This document shows, piece after piece, positions 40,044 to 48,170 of a stretch of 64,000 nucleotides of DNA; the first letter of the stretch is position 1, and each line of letters opens with the position of its first letter. This stretch comes from Micromonospora coerulea. Its GTDB lineage: Bacteria > Actinomycetota > Actinomycetes > Mycobacteriales > Micromonosporaceae. The notes under the pieces were generated by a model. That model was not told the origin of the DNA. It saw only the letters and a program-made list of their open reading frames with translations, and made no database searches. The position numbers and the translations under genes were made by a program. The stretch is from NCBI RefSeq assembly GCF_016598485.1, contig NZ_JAEMUW010000001.1, positions 310,001 to 374,000 on the forward strand, in the 5' to 3' direction.

Positions 40044-40511
40044 TTACTCGGTGGGGCGGCGGCCGGCGTGTTCGGGGGAGGCGACGGCGGCGCTGATCCG
40101 GACGGTCGTGCCGGCCTCGCCGGTCTGGACCTCCATCCTGTCGCTGAGCTCCCGGGCCAGCCAGAGGCCCCACCCGCCGGCCGTGTCCGGGGCCGGGCGG
40201 CTGTGGTCGTCCAGCCGGCGCGCGCTGATGCCGCCGCCGTGGTCGGCGACCTCGCAGACCACCTCACCGGCCCGCCGCCACAGCCGCAGGGAGCCCTGGC
40301 CACCGCCGTGCCGTACGGCGTTGGTGATCAGCTCGTTGACCGCCAGCACGAAGTCGTCCAGCCGCTGGCCGCCGAGCCCCGCGGCGTGCGCGCAGGAGGT
40401 GACCGAGTGGCGCAGCTCGGTCACCTGTGCCTGGTCGAAGGCTTCGGCGATGAGTAGGGAGGATTCGATGGGCACAACGGTACGCGGTGCGCGGGCATCT
40501 GCATTCGTCAT
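40044..40511 (-). CDS. RsbW-like ATP-binding protein (HATPase_c_2 anti-sigma type)
   Basis: 155 residues. The GHKL ATPase signature is visible as DDFVLAVNELITNAVRHGGG (N-box), EVADHGGG (G1) and GGWGLWLARELSDRMEV (G2). Such single-domain kinases bind sigma factors or phosphorylate anti-anti-sigma partners. Start ATG 40511 (MTNADARAP) is preferred over longer frames, which would overlap the histidine kinase promoter region. It is divergent from the sensor kinase gene, 121 nt away. No sigma factor or STAS gene is adjacent, though a STAS-HATPase fusion is 3 kb away. Target unknown. Confidence 0.82.
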   Translation of the reverse strand: MTNADARAPRTVVPIESSLLIAEAFDQAQVTELRHSVTSCAHAAGLGGQRLDDFVLAVNELITNAVRHGGGQGSLRLWRRAGEVVCEVADHGGGISARRLDDHSRPAPDTAGGWGLWLARELSDRMEVQTGEAGTTVRISAAVASPEHAGRRPTE

Positions 40512-40632
40512 GGCCCCGTCCCGGCGGTGGATCTGGGAGTTGTTCGCGGCATTTCCACCGTACGTCAGGGTTTCTCGGGTCGCCTCCACCGCCGTCCCCG
40601 GCGTCCCTTCGGACTGTGGCATGGTGTCGGCC

Positions 40633-41757
40633 ATGCCGACGTCTCCCGGCGGCCTCGAAGGGCCGCTCTGGCGGTCCATCGCGGTGTTCCGGTTCGCCTC
40701 GCTGGCGTACGTCGCGGTGCTGGTCCTGCGGAACGCCGACCGGTACGCGCACCCGCTGGCCGCCGGCGGCGTACTGCTGGTGATGCTGGCCTGGTCCGGG
40801 GCGACCGCGGCCGGCTACGCCCGCCCGGCCGGACGGCGCTGGCCGCTGCTCGTGGCCGACCTCGGCGTGGTCCTGGCGATCATGCTGGCCACCCCTTGGG
40901 TGGTGGGCCGGGCGGCCCTCGCCGCCGGCGTGTCCACCCTGACCGTGGCCTGGCTGGCCGGGCCGGTGCTGGCCTGGGCGGTATCCGGTGGCCGGCGGCG
41001 GGGCGCGGTCGCCGCCCTGGTCCTCGGCGGCATCGACCTGGCCACCCGGGAGCGGATCAGCCAGTCCTCGCTGACCGGCGTGATCCTGATGCTGCTCGCC
41101 GGGGTGGTGGTCGGGCACGTCGCCCGGCTGGCCGTCACCGCCGAGGAGCGGCTGCAACGGGCCGTCGAGCTGGAGGCGGCGACCCGGGAACGGGAGCGGC
41201 TGGCCCGTGACATCCACGACTCGGTGCTCCAGGTGCTGGCGCTGGTGCAGCGGCGCGGCGCCCAGCTCGACGGCGAGGGCGGCGAGCTGGCCCGGCTGGC
41301 CGGGGAGCAGGAGGCCGCGCTGCGGGCGCTGATCGGCCGGTCCGGCGACCCCGGGGACTCCGAGGGTGGCATTCGGGACCTGCGGGACCTGCTCGACCGG
41401 TACGCCACCGCGACGATCGCGGTCTCCGCGCCCGCCACCGGGGTCCCGCTGCCCGCCCGGGTGGCCCGGGAGCTGGCCGCCGCCACCGGCGCGGCGCTGG
41501 ACAACGTGGCCCGGCACGCCGGCGGGCGGGCCTGGGTGCTGATCGAGGACGAGGGGGAGATGGTGACGGTCTCGGTACGCGACGAGGGCCCGGGGATCCC
41601 GGAGGGCCGGCTGGTCGAGGCCGTGGCGCAGGGCCGGCTCGGGGTGGCCCAGTCCATCCGGGGCCGCATCGCCGACCTGGGCGGCGAGGTCCGGATCGTC
41701 TCCATCCCCGGCCAGGGCACGGAGCTCGAGCTGGTGGTGCCGAGGAGCGGGCGATGA
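40633..41757 (+). CDS. MacS/DesK-type sensor histidine kinase (DUF5931 + HisKA_3 + HATPase)
   Basis: 374 residues. About six transmembrane helices (residues 15-155) form the sensor; no large extracellular domain is present. Then comes a coiled segment with the phosphorylation site RDIHDSVLQVLALVQRRG (HisKA_3), and a GHKL ATPase with ALDNVARHAGG (N-box), RDEGPGIPEG (G1) and QGTELELVVPR at the end. This resembles MacS of the MacRS system. Start ATG 40633 or ATG 40621 are alternatives; CATGGT lies 7 nt before 40633. ATG of the response regulator overlaps the stop (ATGA). Confidence 0.88.
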   Translation: MPTSPGGLEGPLWRSIAVFRFASLAYVAVLVLRNADRYAHPLAAGGVLLVMLAWSGATAAGYARPAGRRWPLLVADLGVVLAIMLATPWVVGRAALAAGVSTLTVAWLAGPVLAWAVSGGRRRGAVAALVLGGIDLATRERISQSSLTGVILMLLAGVVVGHVARLAVTAEERLQRAVELEAATRERERLARDIHDSVLQVLALVQRRGAQLDGEGGELARLAGEQEAALRALIGRSGDPGDSEGGIRDLRDLLDRYATATIAVSAPATGVPLPARVARELAAATGAALDNVARHAGGRAWVLIEDEGEMVTVSVRDEGPGIPEGRLVEAVAQGRLGVAQSIRGRIADLGGEVRIVSIPGQGTELELVVPRSGR

Positions 41758-42413
41758 GCGGCGGGATCCGGGTGATGGTGGTCGACGACCACCCGATGTG
41801 GCGCGAGGGAGTGGCCCGCGACCTCACCGAGGCCGGCCACCTGGTGGTGGCGACCACCGGCGAGGGGCGGCAGGCCGTGCGGGTGGCCGCCGCCGCCCGA
41901 CCCGACGTCGTCGTGCTCGACCTGCAACTGCCGGACGTCTCCGGGATGGCGGTGATCCGGGGGCTGCGCGCGGCGCTGCCCGAGGTGCGGGTGCTGATGC
42001 TGTCGGCCAGCGGGGAGCCCCAGAGCGTGCTCGACGCGGTGAAGGCCGGCGCGACCGGCTACCTGGTCAAGTCGGCCGCGCCGGCCGAGTTCCTGGACGC
42101 GGTCCGGCGCACCGCCGCGGGCGAGCCGGTCTTCACCCCGGGCCTCGCCGGCCTGGTGCTCGGGGAGTATCGGCGGCTGGCGGCCGGACCACCCGCCGGG
42201 CCCACCGACGACTCAGCACCCCGGCTCACCGAGCGGGAAACCGAGGTGCTGCGTCTGGTGGCGAAGGGGCTGTCGTACCGGCAGATCGCCGAGCGGTTCG
42301 CGCTCTCCCACCGGACGGTGCAGAACCACGTGCAGAACACCCTCGGCAAGCTCCAGCTGCACAACCGGGTGGAGCTGACCCGCTACGCCATCGAGCGGGG
42401 CCTGGACGACTAG
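41754..42413 (+). CDS. NarL/LuxR family response regulator
   Basis: 219 residues. Receiver domain: VMVVDDHPMWREG (acidic pocket), phosphoacceptor Asp in VVVLDLQLPDVSGM, conserved Lys in GATGYLVKSA. LuxR helix-turn-helix at the C-terminus: LTERETEVLRLVAKGLSYRQIAE and SHRTVQNHVQN. It is the cognate partner of the sensor kinase at 40633-41757, whose stop it overlaps by 4 nt. Likely a transcriptional activator; targets unknown. It ends with a 4-nt overlap to the convergent DUF5709 gene. Confidence 0.95.
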   Translation: MSGGIRVMVVDDHPMWREGVARDLTEAGHLVVATTGEGRQAVRVAAAARPDVVVLDLQLPDVSGMAVIRGLRAALPEVRVLMLSASGEPQSVLDAVKAGATGYLVKSAAPAEFLDAVRRTAAGEPVFTPGLAGLVLGEYRRLAAGPPAGPTDDSAPRLTERETEVLRLVAKGLSYRQIAERFALSHRTVQNHVQNTLGKLQLHNRVELTRYAIERGLDD

Positions 42414-42982
42414 TGCGCCCCCGGGGGCCGGGTCTCGTGGATGGCCAGCTCCTCGGCGGTCGCGCCGCCGCCGGCCGCGCCGGCGTCGTACGCGACGTTG
42501 TCGGTCTCCTGGTCGGTGTGGGCGCCCTCGTCCGGCTCGACGAGCCGGCCCACCTGGGCGTCCGCGACGCTGCCGAGCTGCCCGTGGTCGTAGATCGAGA
42601 CCGGCGAGTTCGGGTCCGAGGTGGGGCCCGGGTCGATCACGTCGGCGTCGAGCTGAGCCTGCGCGGCGGCCTCGTCGCTGGTGGCCTCGGCGGCGATGTC
42701 CGGGTCGATCGTGCCCGCGAGCGGGTCGTCGGACGGGCGCTCGTAGCTCTCCCGCTGGAGCTTGTAGTCCAGGGACTCGCCGTCGAGCTGCTCCTCGGCC
42801 GTGGTGCCGAACCGGTCCACCGCCACCGGGGTGCGATCCCCGGGCAGCTGGGCCGGCTCCGGGCCGTCCGCCTCGCGGCCGGTCTGTACGTCGTCCTTGG
42901 CGGTCGAGTCGTCGTCGGCGGTGCCGGGCAGCCCCTCCGCCTCGGGGTCGGACAGGGGGGTCGGGTACTCGTCGTCGCGCAT
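42410..42982 (-). CDS. DUF5709 acidic disordered protein
   Basis: 190 residues, strongly acidic, with no cysteine, membrane or signal region. It shows the DUF5709 pattern: PEAEGLPGTADDD, VAVDRFGTTAEEQLDGESLDYKLQRE, DPLAGTIDPDIAAEATS, and VGRLVEPDEGAHTDQETD. The family is actinobacterial and uncharacterised; it resembles disordered stress or desiccation proteins (inference). ATG 42982 starts the gene. Confidence 0.85.
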   Translation of the reverse strand: MRDDEYPTPLSDPEAEGLPGTADDDSTAKDDVQTGREADGPEPAQLPGDRTPVAVDRFGTTAEEQLDGESLDYKLQRESYERPSDDPLAGTIDPDIAAEATSDEAAAQAQLDADVIDPGPTSDPNSPVSIYDHGQLGSVADAQVGRLVEPDEGAHTDQETDNVAYDAGAAGGGATAEELAIHETRPPGAH

Positions 42983-43076
42983 GCCTGAGCACTACCCACT
43001 GCGCTGCCCGGATTAACCGGATCGGGGGCCGGCGATCGGGAGCAAAGGGAAGAAACGCCCCGCCGGGGCGGCCGGC

Positions 43077-43808
43077 TCAGCTCCGGTGGGCCGCCTCGTC
43101 CTCGGCGTGCAGGACGCACCAGACCACCTTGCCGTCCGGCAACACGGTGCTGCCCCAACGCCGGGCCACCGTGTCGATCAGCAACAGACCGCGCCCGCCG
43201 GTCGAGGTCAGCGGGGCCAAACCCGCGTATACCGGCAGCCGGCGCGAGTGGTCCCGCACGGCCAGGTGCAGGGCGCTGTCCTGCGGCGCCACCCGGACGG
43301 TCAGCGGGGTGCCCGCGTGGGCGACCACGTTGTTCACCATCTCGGTGACCGCGATGCTGGCCGGTTCCGCCAGCTCCGGGACCCCCCACCGGTCACAGCC
43401 GTCGGTCACCAGCGCCCGGGCCTCCCGGGCCGAGCCCGCCGCCGGCGGCAGGTCGGCGTTGCGCACCGCGGCCAGCGGTGTGGCGGCCAGCGTGGCCTGC
43501 GCCTGGTCCAGAGTCGCCCAGACCGGCGCCCCGGCACCCTGCTGGGCGGCCGACGGATCGAGGATCAGCAGGTCCGCGGCGGGCCACTCGGCGACCAGCC
43601 CGCGCACCTCGTCGAGGACGCCCCGGGCGGCGGGCTCGTCGACCCGGAGCCGGGAGAGGTCGGCGATCACCGGGCCGGGCCGGGCCCAGAGCCGGGCGAG
43701 CAACGCGTCGCGGACGGCCTCGACGCCGGCCAGGTCGAGGACGCCGGTCAGCCGGACGACCGCAGACGATTCGTCCGGTTCCACCAGGCATCGTACGTCC
43801 GTCGGCAT
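43077..43808 (-). CDS. STAS domain fused to RsbW-like HATPase
   Basis: 243 residues. N-terminal STAS (anti-anti-sigma) domain: CLVEPDESSAVVRLTGVLDLAGVEAVRDALL, VIADLSRLRVDEPAARGVL. C-terminal HATPase_c_2: EPASIAVTEMVNNVVAHAG (N-box), RDHSRRLP (G1-like) and GGRGLLLIDTVARRWGS (G2). The usual phosphorylated serine of STAS (D-S-S-G-L-G) is replaced: the stretch reads DEPAARG, with Glu and Pro at the two Ser positions. It therefore cannot be switched by phosphorylation in the classical way. ATG 43808 is chosen. Antisense to neighbouring genes and in single-gene context; target unknown. Confidence 0.85.
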   Translation of the reverse strand: MPTDVRCLVEPDESSAVVRLTGVLDLAGVEAVRDALLARLWARPGPVIADLSRLRVDEPAARGVLDEVRGLVAEWPAADLLILDPSAAQQGAGAPVWATLDQAQATLAATPLAAVRNADLPPAAGSAREARALVTDGCDRWGVPELAEPASIAVTEMVNNVVAHAGTPLTVRVAPQDSALHLAVRDHSRRLPVYAGLAPLTSTGGRGLLLIDTVARRWGSTVLPDGKVVWCVLHAEDEAAHRS

Positions 43809-43867
43809 GATCGTCCCATTGTGCCTGCCGCGTCCGGCCGGCGCATCCGGCCGGTTGATTCGGCTCA

Positions 43868-44866
43868 TCAGCGATCCAACCGTGATCGGCGGTTCATCGC
43901 GGCCAGCGTGCCGACCGCGGTGCCGGCCGCCGCCAACCCGAACGCCGCGGTCACCCGGACCAGCTGCCGGCGCCGCCCGTGCCAGCCGCCGGAGCGCTCC
44001 GCCTCCGCGTCCGCCCGGAAGACGTTGCCGGTGCTGTCCAGCCGCACGCCCGGCCCGAACTGGGTCCGGTGGGCGTACCAGCCGAGCGCCCGCTCGGCCA
44101 GCGCCGGCGCCAGCCGCCACTGCAGGCCGAGCAGCCGGGCGGCGCCCCCGGCGTACGCCTCGCGGCGCGGCCGGCGCAGCAGTCGCACGATCGTCTCGGC
44201 CACCATCTCGGGCGGGTACACCGGCGGCGGCGGGGTGAGCTCGTGCCCGCTGTGGTTCGCCGCGTGCCGGAAGAACGGGGTGTCGATGGTGGCCGGCAGC
44301 ACGGTGCAGATGGAGATGTTGCCCCGGCCGGTCACCCGGAGCTCCTGCCGCACCGTGTCGGCCAGTCCGCGGATGCCGTGCTTGGTCGCGTTGTACGCCG
44401 ACTGGTAGGGCATCGCCACCTCGGCCAGCACCGAGGCGTTGTTGACCACGACCCCGCCGCCGGCTGCGGCGAGCCACGGCAGCGCCGCCTTCGTCCCGTA
44501 CGCCGTGCCGAGCAGGTTGACCGCCACCACCCGACGGAACTCCGCCACCGGGATCTCGTCGAAGAGCCCGACCGCGCTGACCGCGGCGTTGTTGACCCAG
44601 CCGTCGATCCGGTCGAACTCCGCCGCCGCCCGGGCGGCCAGCCGCTCCACCGCCGCCGGGTCGGTCACGTCGGTGGGTACCACCAGCGCCCGGCCGCCCA
44701 ACTCCCGGCAGTGCTCGGCGACCCGCTCCAGGGCCTCCTCGCTGCGGGCCGCGAGCACCACGTCGGCGCCCCGCCGGGCCAGGGCGTACGCGGTCGCCGC
44801 ACCGATGCCGCTGGAGGCGCCGGTGATGACGACCGTGGCGTCATCGAGATTGCGGGTGAGAGGCAT
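43868..44866 (-). CDS. Short-chain dehydrogenase/reductase with C-terminal extension
   Basis: 332 residues. Rossmann start VVITGASSGIGAATA (TGxxxGIG), WVNNAA (NNAG equivalent), catalytic Ser in VVNNASVLAEVA and Tyr/Lys in YQSAYNATKHG (YxxxK). The C-terminal extension (LLGLQWRLAPALAERALGWYAHRTQFG plus a hydrophobic tail LVRVTAAFGLAAAGTAVGTLAA) probably anchors it to the membrane. This fits the long SDR subgroup acting on hydrophobic substrates. Start ATG 44866. The cofactor is probably NADP(H) given ARSEE after strand 2. Confidence 0.9.
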   Translation of the reverse strand: MPLTRNLDDATVVITGASSGIGAATAYALARRGADVVLAARSEEALERVAEHCRELGGRALVVPTDVTDPAAVERLAARAAAEFDRIDGWVNNAAVSAVGLFDEIPVAEFRRVVAVNLLGTAYGTKAALPWLAAAGGGVVVNNASVLAEVAMPYQSAYNATKHGIRGLADTVRQELRVTGRGNISICTVLPATIDTPFFRHAANHSGHELTPPPPVYPPEMVAETIVRLLRRPRREAYAGGAARLLGLQWRLAPALAERALGWYAHRTQFGPGVRLDSTGNVFRADAEAERSGGWHGRRRQLVRVTAAFGLAAAGTAVGTLAAMNRRSRLDR

Positions 44867-45117
44867 TCTTCGCCGGTACCCCCGGTCCGGGTGGGTCATG
44901 CGGCTTTGGGGGCCCGGATCACGGCTGCTGACCAGGTGGTTTTGGGGGTGGTCGGCGCGATGTCGACTAATGGTCATGCCGCGTCGGGCTGGGTCGCCCC
45001 GACGCCGCTCCGCCGGACCGATCCCGATCTGCCAGGTTTCGGCGCACCGGGCCCAGGTTAATGGGACCCTCTGACCGGGAAGGACCCACCGCTCGCTAGA
45101 TCGCATGGAGGTGCACC

Positions 45118-46368
45118 ATGCGCGTCGGCCTTGTGTGCGCGCACGCCGGCCCGTCCAGGCAGGTCGACGGCCCGACCGTCGGCACGCATCAGCACATCGC
45201 CCGGGTCGCCGCCGAGCTCGCCGGTCGGGGCCACGACGTGCGGGTCTACGAGCGCCGCGACGAGCCCGGGCAGCCGGAGTGCGTCGAGCTGGACGGCTAC
45301 CGGCTGGAACGGGTGCCGGTCGGCCCGCCCAGCCCGATCCCCACCGCCGAGCTGGTGCCGTACGTCTCCGAGTTCGGCCGCTGGCTGGCCGAGCGGTGGT
45401 CCGGCGACTGGGCCCCGGACGTGGTCCACGGGCACTACTGGATCGGGGGCGTCGCCGCCGCCCACGCGGTCCGCGAGACCGACATCCCGGTGGTGCAGAC
45501 CTTCCACTCGCTGGGCGTGGAGCAGCTGCGCCACCTCGGCCAGCAGTACGACGGCCCGGGCGAGCGGATCCCGCTGGAGCGGGCACTGACCCGGGCGGTG
45601 GACATCGCGGTCGCGCAGTGCAACGACGAGGTCGACGAGCTGACCCGGATGGGCCTCCAACGCACCTCGGTGGCGATGGTGCCGACCGGGGTGGACACCG
45701 GGCAGTTCCACCCGGACGGCGAGGCCGCCCCCCGCGACCAGCGGGCCCGGATCCTCTCGGTCGGCGGGCTCTCGCCCGGCCACGGCCAGGAGGACCTGAT
45801 CCGGGCGATGCGGCTGGTCGGCGACGCCGAGCTGGTGATCGCGGGCGGGCCGCCCGCCGAGCAGCTGGCCGACCACGCCGAGGCGCGGCGGCTGTGGGAG
45901 CTGGCCGAGCGGACCGGGGTGGCCGACCAGGTGAAGCTGGTCGGCGCCGTCCCGCACGATCAGATGGCCACCTGGTACCGCTCCGCCGACGTGGTCGCCT
46001 GCACCCCGCGCTACTCGTCGGCCGGTCGGGTGTCGCTGGAGGCGATGGCCTGCGGCGTGCCGGTGGTCGGCTACGCGATGGGCGGCATCGCCGACGCGGT
46101 GGTGGACGAGGTGACCGGCAAGCTGGTGCCGCCCGGGGACGTCCGGACGCTCGGGGTCACCCTGCGCCGGCTGCTGGCCGACAACGCCGGCCGGTTCGCG
46201 TACGGGCACGCGGCGGTCGACCGGGTCCGGTGCAGCTACACCTGGGAGCGGACGGCCGGCGCCCTGGAGCGGCTCTACGAGCGGGTGATCGGGCGGCGCA
46301 AGCCGGTCGAGAAGCCGGTCGAGAAGCCCGTCGAGAAGCCGGTCGAGAAGCCCGTCGAGGCGGCCTGA
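45118..46368 (+). CDS. GT4 family glycosyltransferase with (KPVE)5 tail
   Basis: 416 residues, GT-B fold. N-lobe: GLVCAHAGPSRQVDGPTVGTHQHI (acceptor loop), PDVVHGHYWIGGVAA. C-lobe: ILSVGGLSPGHGQEDLI, ADVVACTPRYSSAGRVSLEAMACGVPVVG. The EX7E motif (usually ExFGLVxLEAMA) keeps its second Glu but reads YSSAGRVSLEAMA at the first position. Related to MshA-like and other actinobacterial GT4 enzymes; sugar and acceptor unknown. ATG 45118 has GGAGG 8 nt upstream. The C-terminus is a 12-bp repeat giving five KPVE units (46300-46359). Confidence 0.85.
   Translation: MRVGLVCAHAGPSRQVDGPTVGTHQHIARVAAELAGRGHDVRVYERRDEPGQPECVELDGYRLERVPVGPPSPIPTAELVPYVSEFGRWLAERWSGDWAPDVVHGHYWIGGVAAAHAVRETDIPVVQTFHSLGVEQLRHLGQQYDGPGERIPLERALTRAVDIAVAQCNDEVDELTRMGLQRTSVAMVPTGVDTGQFHPDGEAAPRDQRARILSVGGLSPGHGQEDLIRAMRLVGDAELVIAGGPPAEQLADHAEARRLWELAERTGVADQVKLVGAVPHDQMATWYRSADVVACTPRYSSAGRVSLEAMACGVPVVGYAMGGIADAVVDEVTGKLVPPGDVRTLGVTLRRLLADNAGRFAYGHAAVDRVRCSYTWERTAGALERLYERVIGRRKPVEKPVEKPVEKPVEKPVEAA
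46300..46359 (+). repeat. Five 12-bp coding repeats (KPVE)5
   Basis: Units AAGCCGGTCGAG, AAGCCGGTCGAG, AAGCCCGTCGAG, AAGCCGGTCGAG, AAGCCCGTCGAG at 46300, 46312, 46324, 46336 and 46348. They encode Lys-Pro-Val-Glu five times at the end of the GT4 protein, followed by Ala-Ala-stop. A classic slippage-prone minisatellite. Confidence 0.95.
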
Positions 46369-46405
46369 CGCCGGTACGGCGGGCCGCCTCCGGCGGCGTG
46401 CTCGG

Positions 46406-47305
46406 TCAGCGGTGGGGACGGGCGGCCGTGCCGGCAGCGATCATCGGGCGCTCCCGCTCCCGGGCCACGGCGTGGTGGTGCTGCGGTTCGGCGTACCGGG
46501 TGAGACCGACCACCGCGGCCAGCGTGATCAGGAAGCCGGCCGCGGCCAGCCACTCCCGGCCCGGCCAGATCCGGTCGTTGAGCAGCAGCAGCCCGACGAT
46601 CGCTGCGGGCACCGCCCCGGCGGCGTCCATCGCGGCCACGGCCGCCGTGGTCGACCCCCGCTGCATGGCCAGGCCGAGCAGCAACTGCCCCACCACCGAG
46701 TGGACGATCAGCAGGTAGAGCAGCGGATCCCGAACGAACGCCTCGGCGGAATCGGCGGAGGCCAGCGGGCGGGCGGCCACCGCCGCGGCGGAGAAGGCCA
46801 TTCCGGCCAGCGAGCCCAGCGCCACCGAGCCCGGCGCGCCGTGCAGCCGGGCCGCGAAGAAGCCGGCCACGGCGATCACCCCGAGCGCGGCGGTCAGCCC
46901 GATCAGGCCGGCCGTGCCGAGCTGACGTGAGGGCGCCGGCTGGGCGGCCAGCACCAGCGCGGTGATCCCCCCGAAGAGCAGCGCCAGCAGCGCCACCTCC
47001 GCGGCCGGCAACCGCCACTTGAGCACGAGCACGCCGAGCACCGCGGTCACCCCCAGCCCGGCCGCCACGCTGGCCTGGACCAGGAAGAGCGGCAGGTCCC
47101 GGCGGGCCAGGAAGGCCAGCACGAAGCCGGTCACCTGGCAGAGCAGCCCGATCAGGTACGTCCGGTGGCTGGCCAGCCGCAGCAGCAGTCCCGGGTCGAA
47201 GGTGTGGTGCACGGTGGTCCGCGCCGCGGCGACGGACTGGAGGAGGTTGGCGAAGCCGTACGCGACGATCATCGCCGCGAGGAAGCACCAGCCGGAGGAC
47301 ACCAC
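46406..47305 (-). CDS. DMT superfamily (EamA-like) membrane transporter
   Basis: 299 residues with about nine to ten transmembrane helices and a basic C-terminal tail. Sequence features include LLLRLASHRTYLIGLLCQVTGFVLAF, LVQASVAAGLGVTAVLGVLVLKWRLP, and in the second half VGQLLLGLAMQRGSTTAAVAAMDAAGAVPAAIVGLLLLNDRIWPG, the typical second EamA repeat. DMT transporters move amino acids, nucleotide sugars or small drugs; the substrate is unknown. ATG 47305 or GTG nearby. Convergent with the GT4 gene and followed upstream by hisN. Confidence 0.85.
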   Translation of the reverse strand: MVSSGWCFLAAMIVAYGFANLLQSVAAARTTVHHTFDPGLLLRLASHRTYLIGLLCQVTGFVLAFLARRDLPLFLVQASVAAGLGVTAVLGVLVLKWRLPAAEVALLALLFGGITALVLAAQPAPSRQLGTAGLIGLTAALGVIAVAGFFAARLHGAPGSVALGSLAGMAFSAAAVAARPLASADSAEAFVRDPLLYLLIVHSVVGQLLLGLAMQRGSTTAAVAAMDAAGAVPAAIVGLLLLNDRIWPGREWLAAAGFLITLAAVVGLTRYAEPQHHHAVARERERPMIAAGTAARPHR

Positions 47306-47332
47306 CTGGCGAGGATAGAGGCAACCGGTCGG

Positions 47333-48142
47333 TCAGCGCGCGGCTGGCCGACCGAGCCGGCCGAGGATGTCGCCGTGCAGCAGGCCGTTGGTGGCGACCG
47401 CGCTGTTCTCCCCGCCGGCCGGCGCCGGTCGCCCGGCCAGGTCGGTCACGGTGCCGCCGGCCTCGGTCACGATCGGCACCAGCGCGGCGAGATCCCAGAG
47501 CGACAGCTCCGGCTCCACCATCACGTCCAGCGCCCCCTCGGCCAGCAGCATGTAGCCGTAGAAGTCCCCGTACGCCCGGCTGCGCCAGGTGTCCCGCATC
47601 AGTTGGAGGACGGCGTCCAGCCGGCCGCCGGACTCCCATCCGGACAGCGACGAGTAGCAGAAGCTCGCGTCGGCGAGGTCGCGCACTCCGGAGACCCGGA
47701 TCGGCGTGCCGGCGGCAAGATCCGGCCCGGCGTACGCGCCCGCGCCGGTCGCGCCCCACCAGCGCCGGCCCAGCGCCGGAGCGGAGACCAGACCGAGCAC
47801 CGGCCGGTCGTGCTCCAGCAGGGCGATCAGGGTGGCCCAGACCGGCACCCCGCGGACGAAATTCTTGGTGCCGTCGATCGGGTCGACCACCCAGCGCCGC
47901 CCGTCCGGCCCGGCCGCCGGCTGCTCGCCGTACTCCTCGCCGAGCAGGCCGTCGCCGGGTCGGTGGCGGGCCAGCAGTGCGCGGATCTCGCGCTCGACCG
48001 CGGTGTCCGCGTCGGAGACCGGGGTCAGGTCCGGCTTCGACTCGACCCGCAGGTCGAGGGCACGGAACCGGGCCGTGGAGATGGCGTCGGCGGCGTCGGC
48101 GAGCAGGTGGGCGAGGCTGAGGTCGTCGGCGTACCCGGTCAT
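47333..48142 (-). CDS. hisN: Histidinol-phosphatase (inositol-monophosphatase family)
   Basis: 269 residues. Metal sites: GEEYGE (EE), WVVDPIDGTKNFVRG (DPIDGT) and WDLAALVPIVTEAGG (WDxA). The sequence matches HisN-type actinobacterial histidinol-phosphatases more than true inositol phosphatases; the neighbouring rsgA gene is the usual companion. Reaction: histidinol phosphate to histidinol in histidine synthesis. The start is ATG 48142 (MTGYADDLS): TACCGT (48155-48150) lies 7 nt upstream, a leaderless promoter. An in-frame GTG at 48151 is inside that -10 box and is rejected. Confidence 0.85.
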   Translation of the reverse strand: MTGYADDLSLAHLLADAADAISTARFRALDLRVESKPDLTPVSDADTAVEREIRALLARHRPGDGLLGEEYGEQPAAGPDGRRWVVDPIDGTKNFVRGVPVWATLIALLEHDRPVLGLVSAPALGRRWWGATGAGAYAGPDLAAGTPIRVSGVRDLADASFCYSSLSGWESGGRLDAVLQLMRDTWRSRAYGDFYGYMLLAEGALDVMVEPELSLWDLAALVPIVTEAGGTVTDLAGRPAPAGGENSAVATNGLLHGDILGRLGRPAAR

Positions 48143-48170
48143 GCCGGACACGGTAGCGGCGGCGGGCGGG

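Noticed and set aside
48143..48151. An earlier GTG start for hisN
   Set aside because: It lies inside the TACCGT -10 element that is correctly spaced to ATG 48142.
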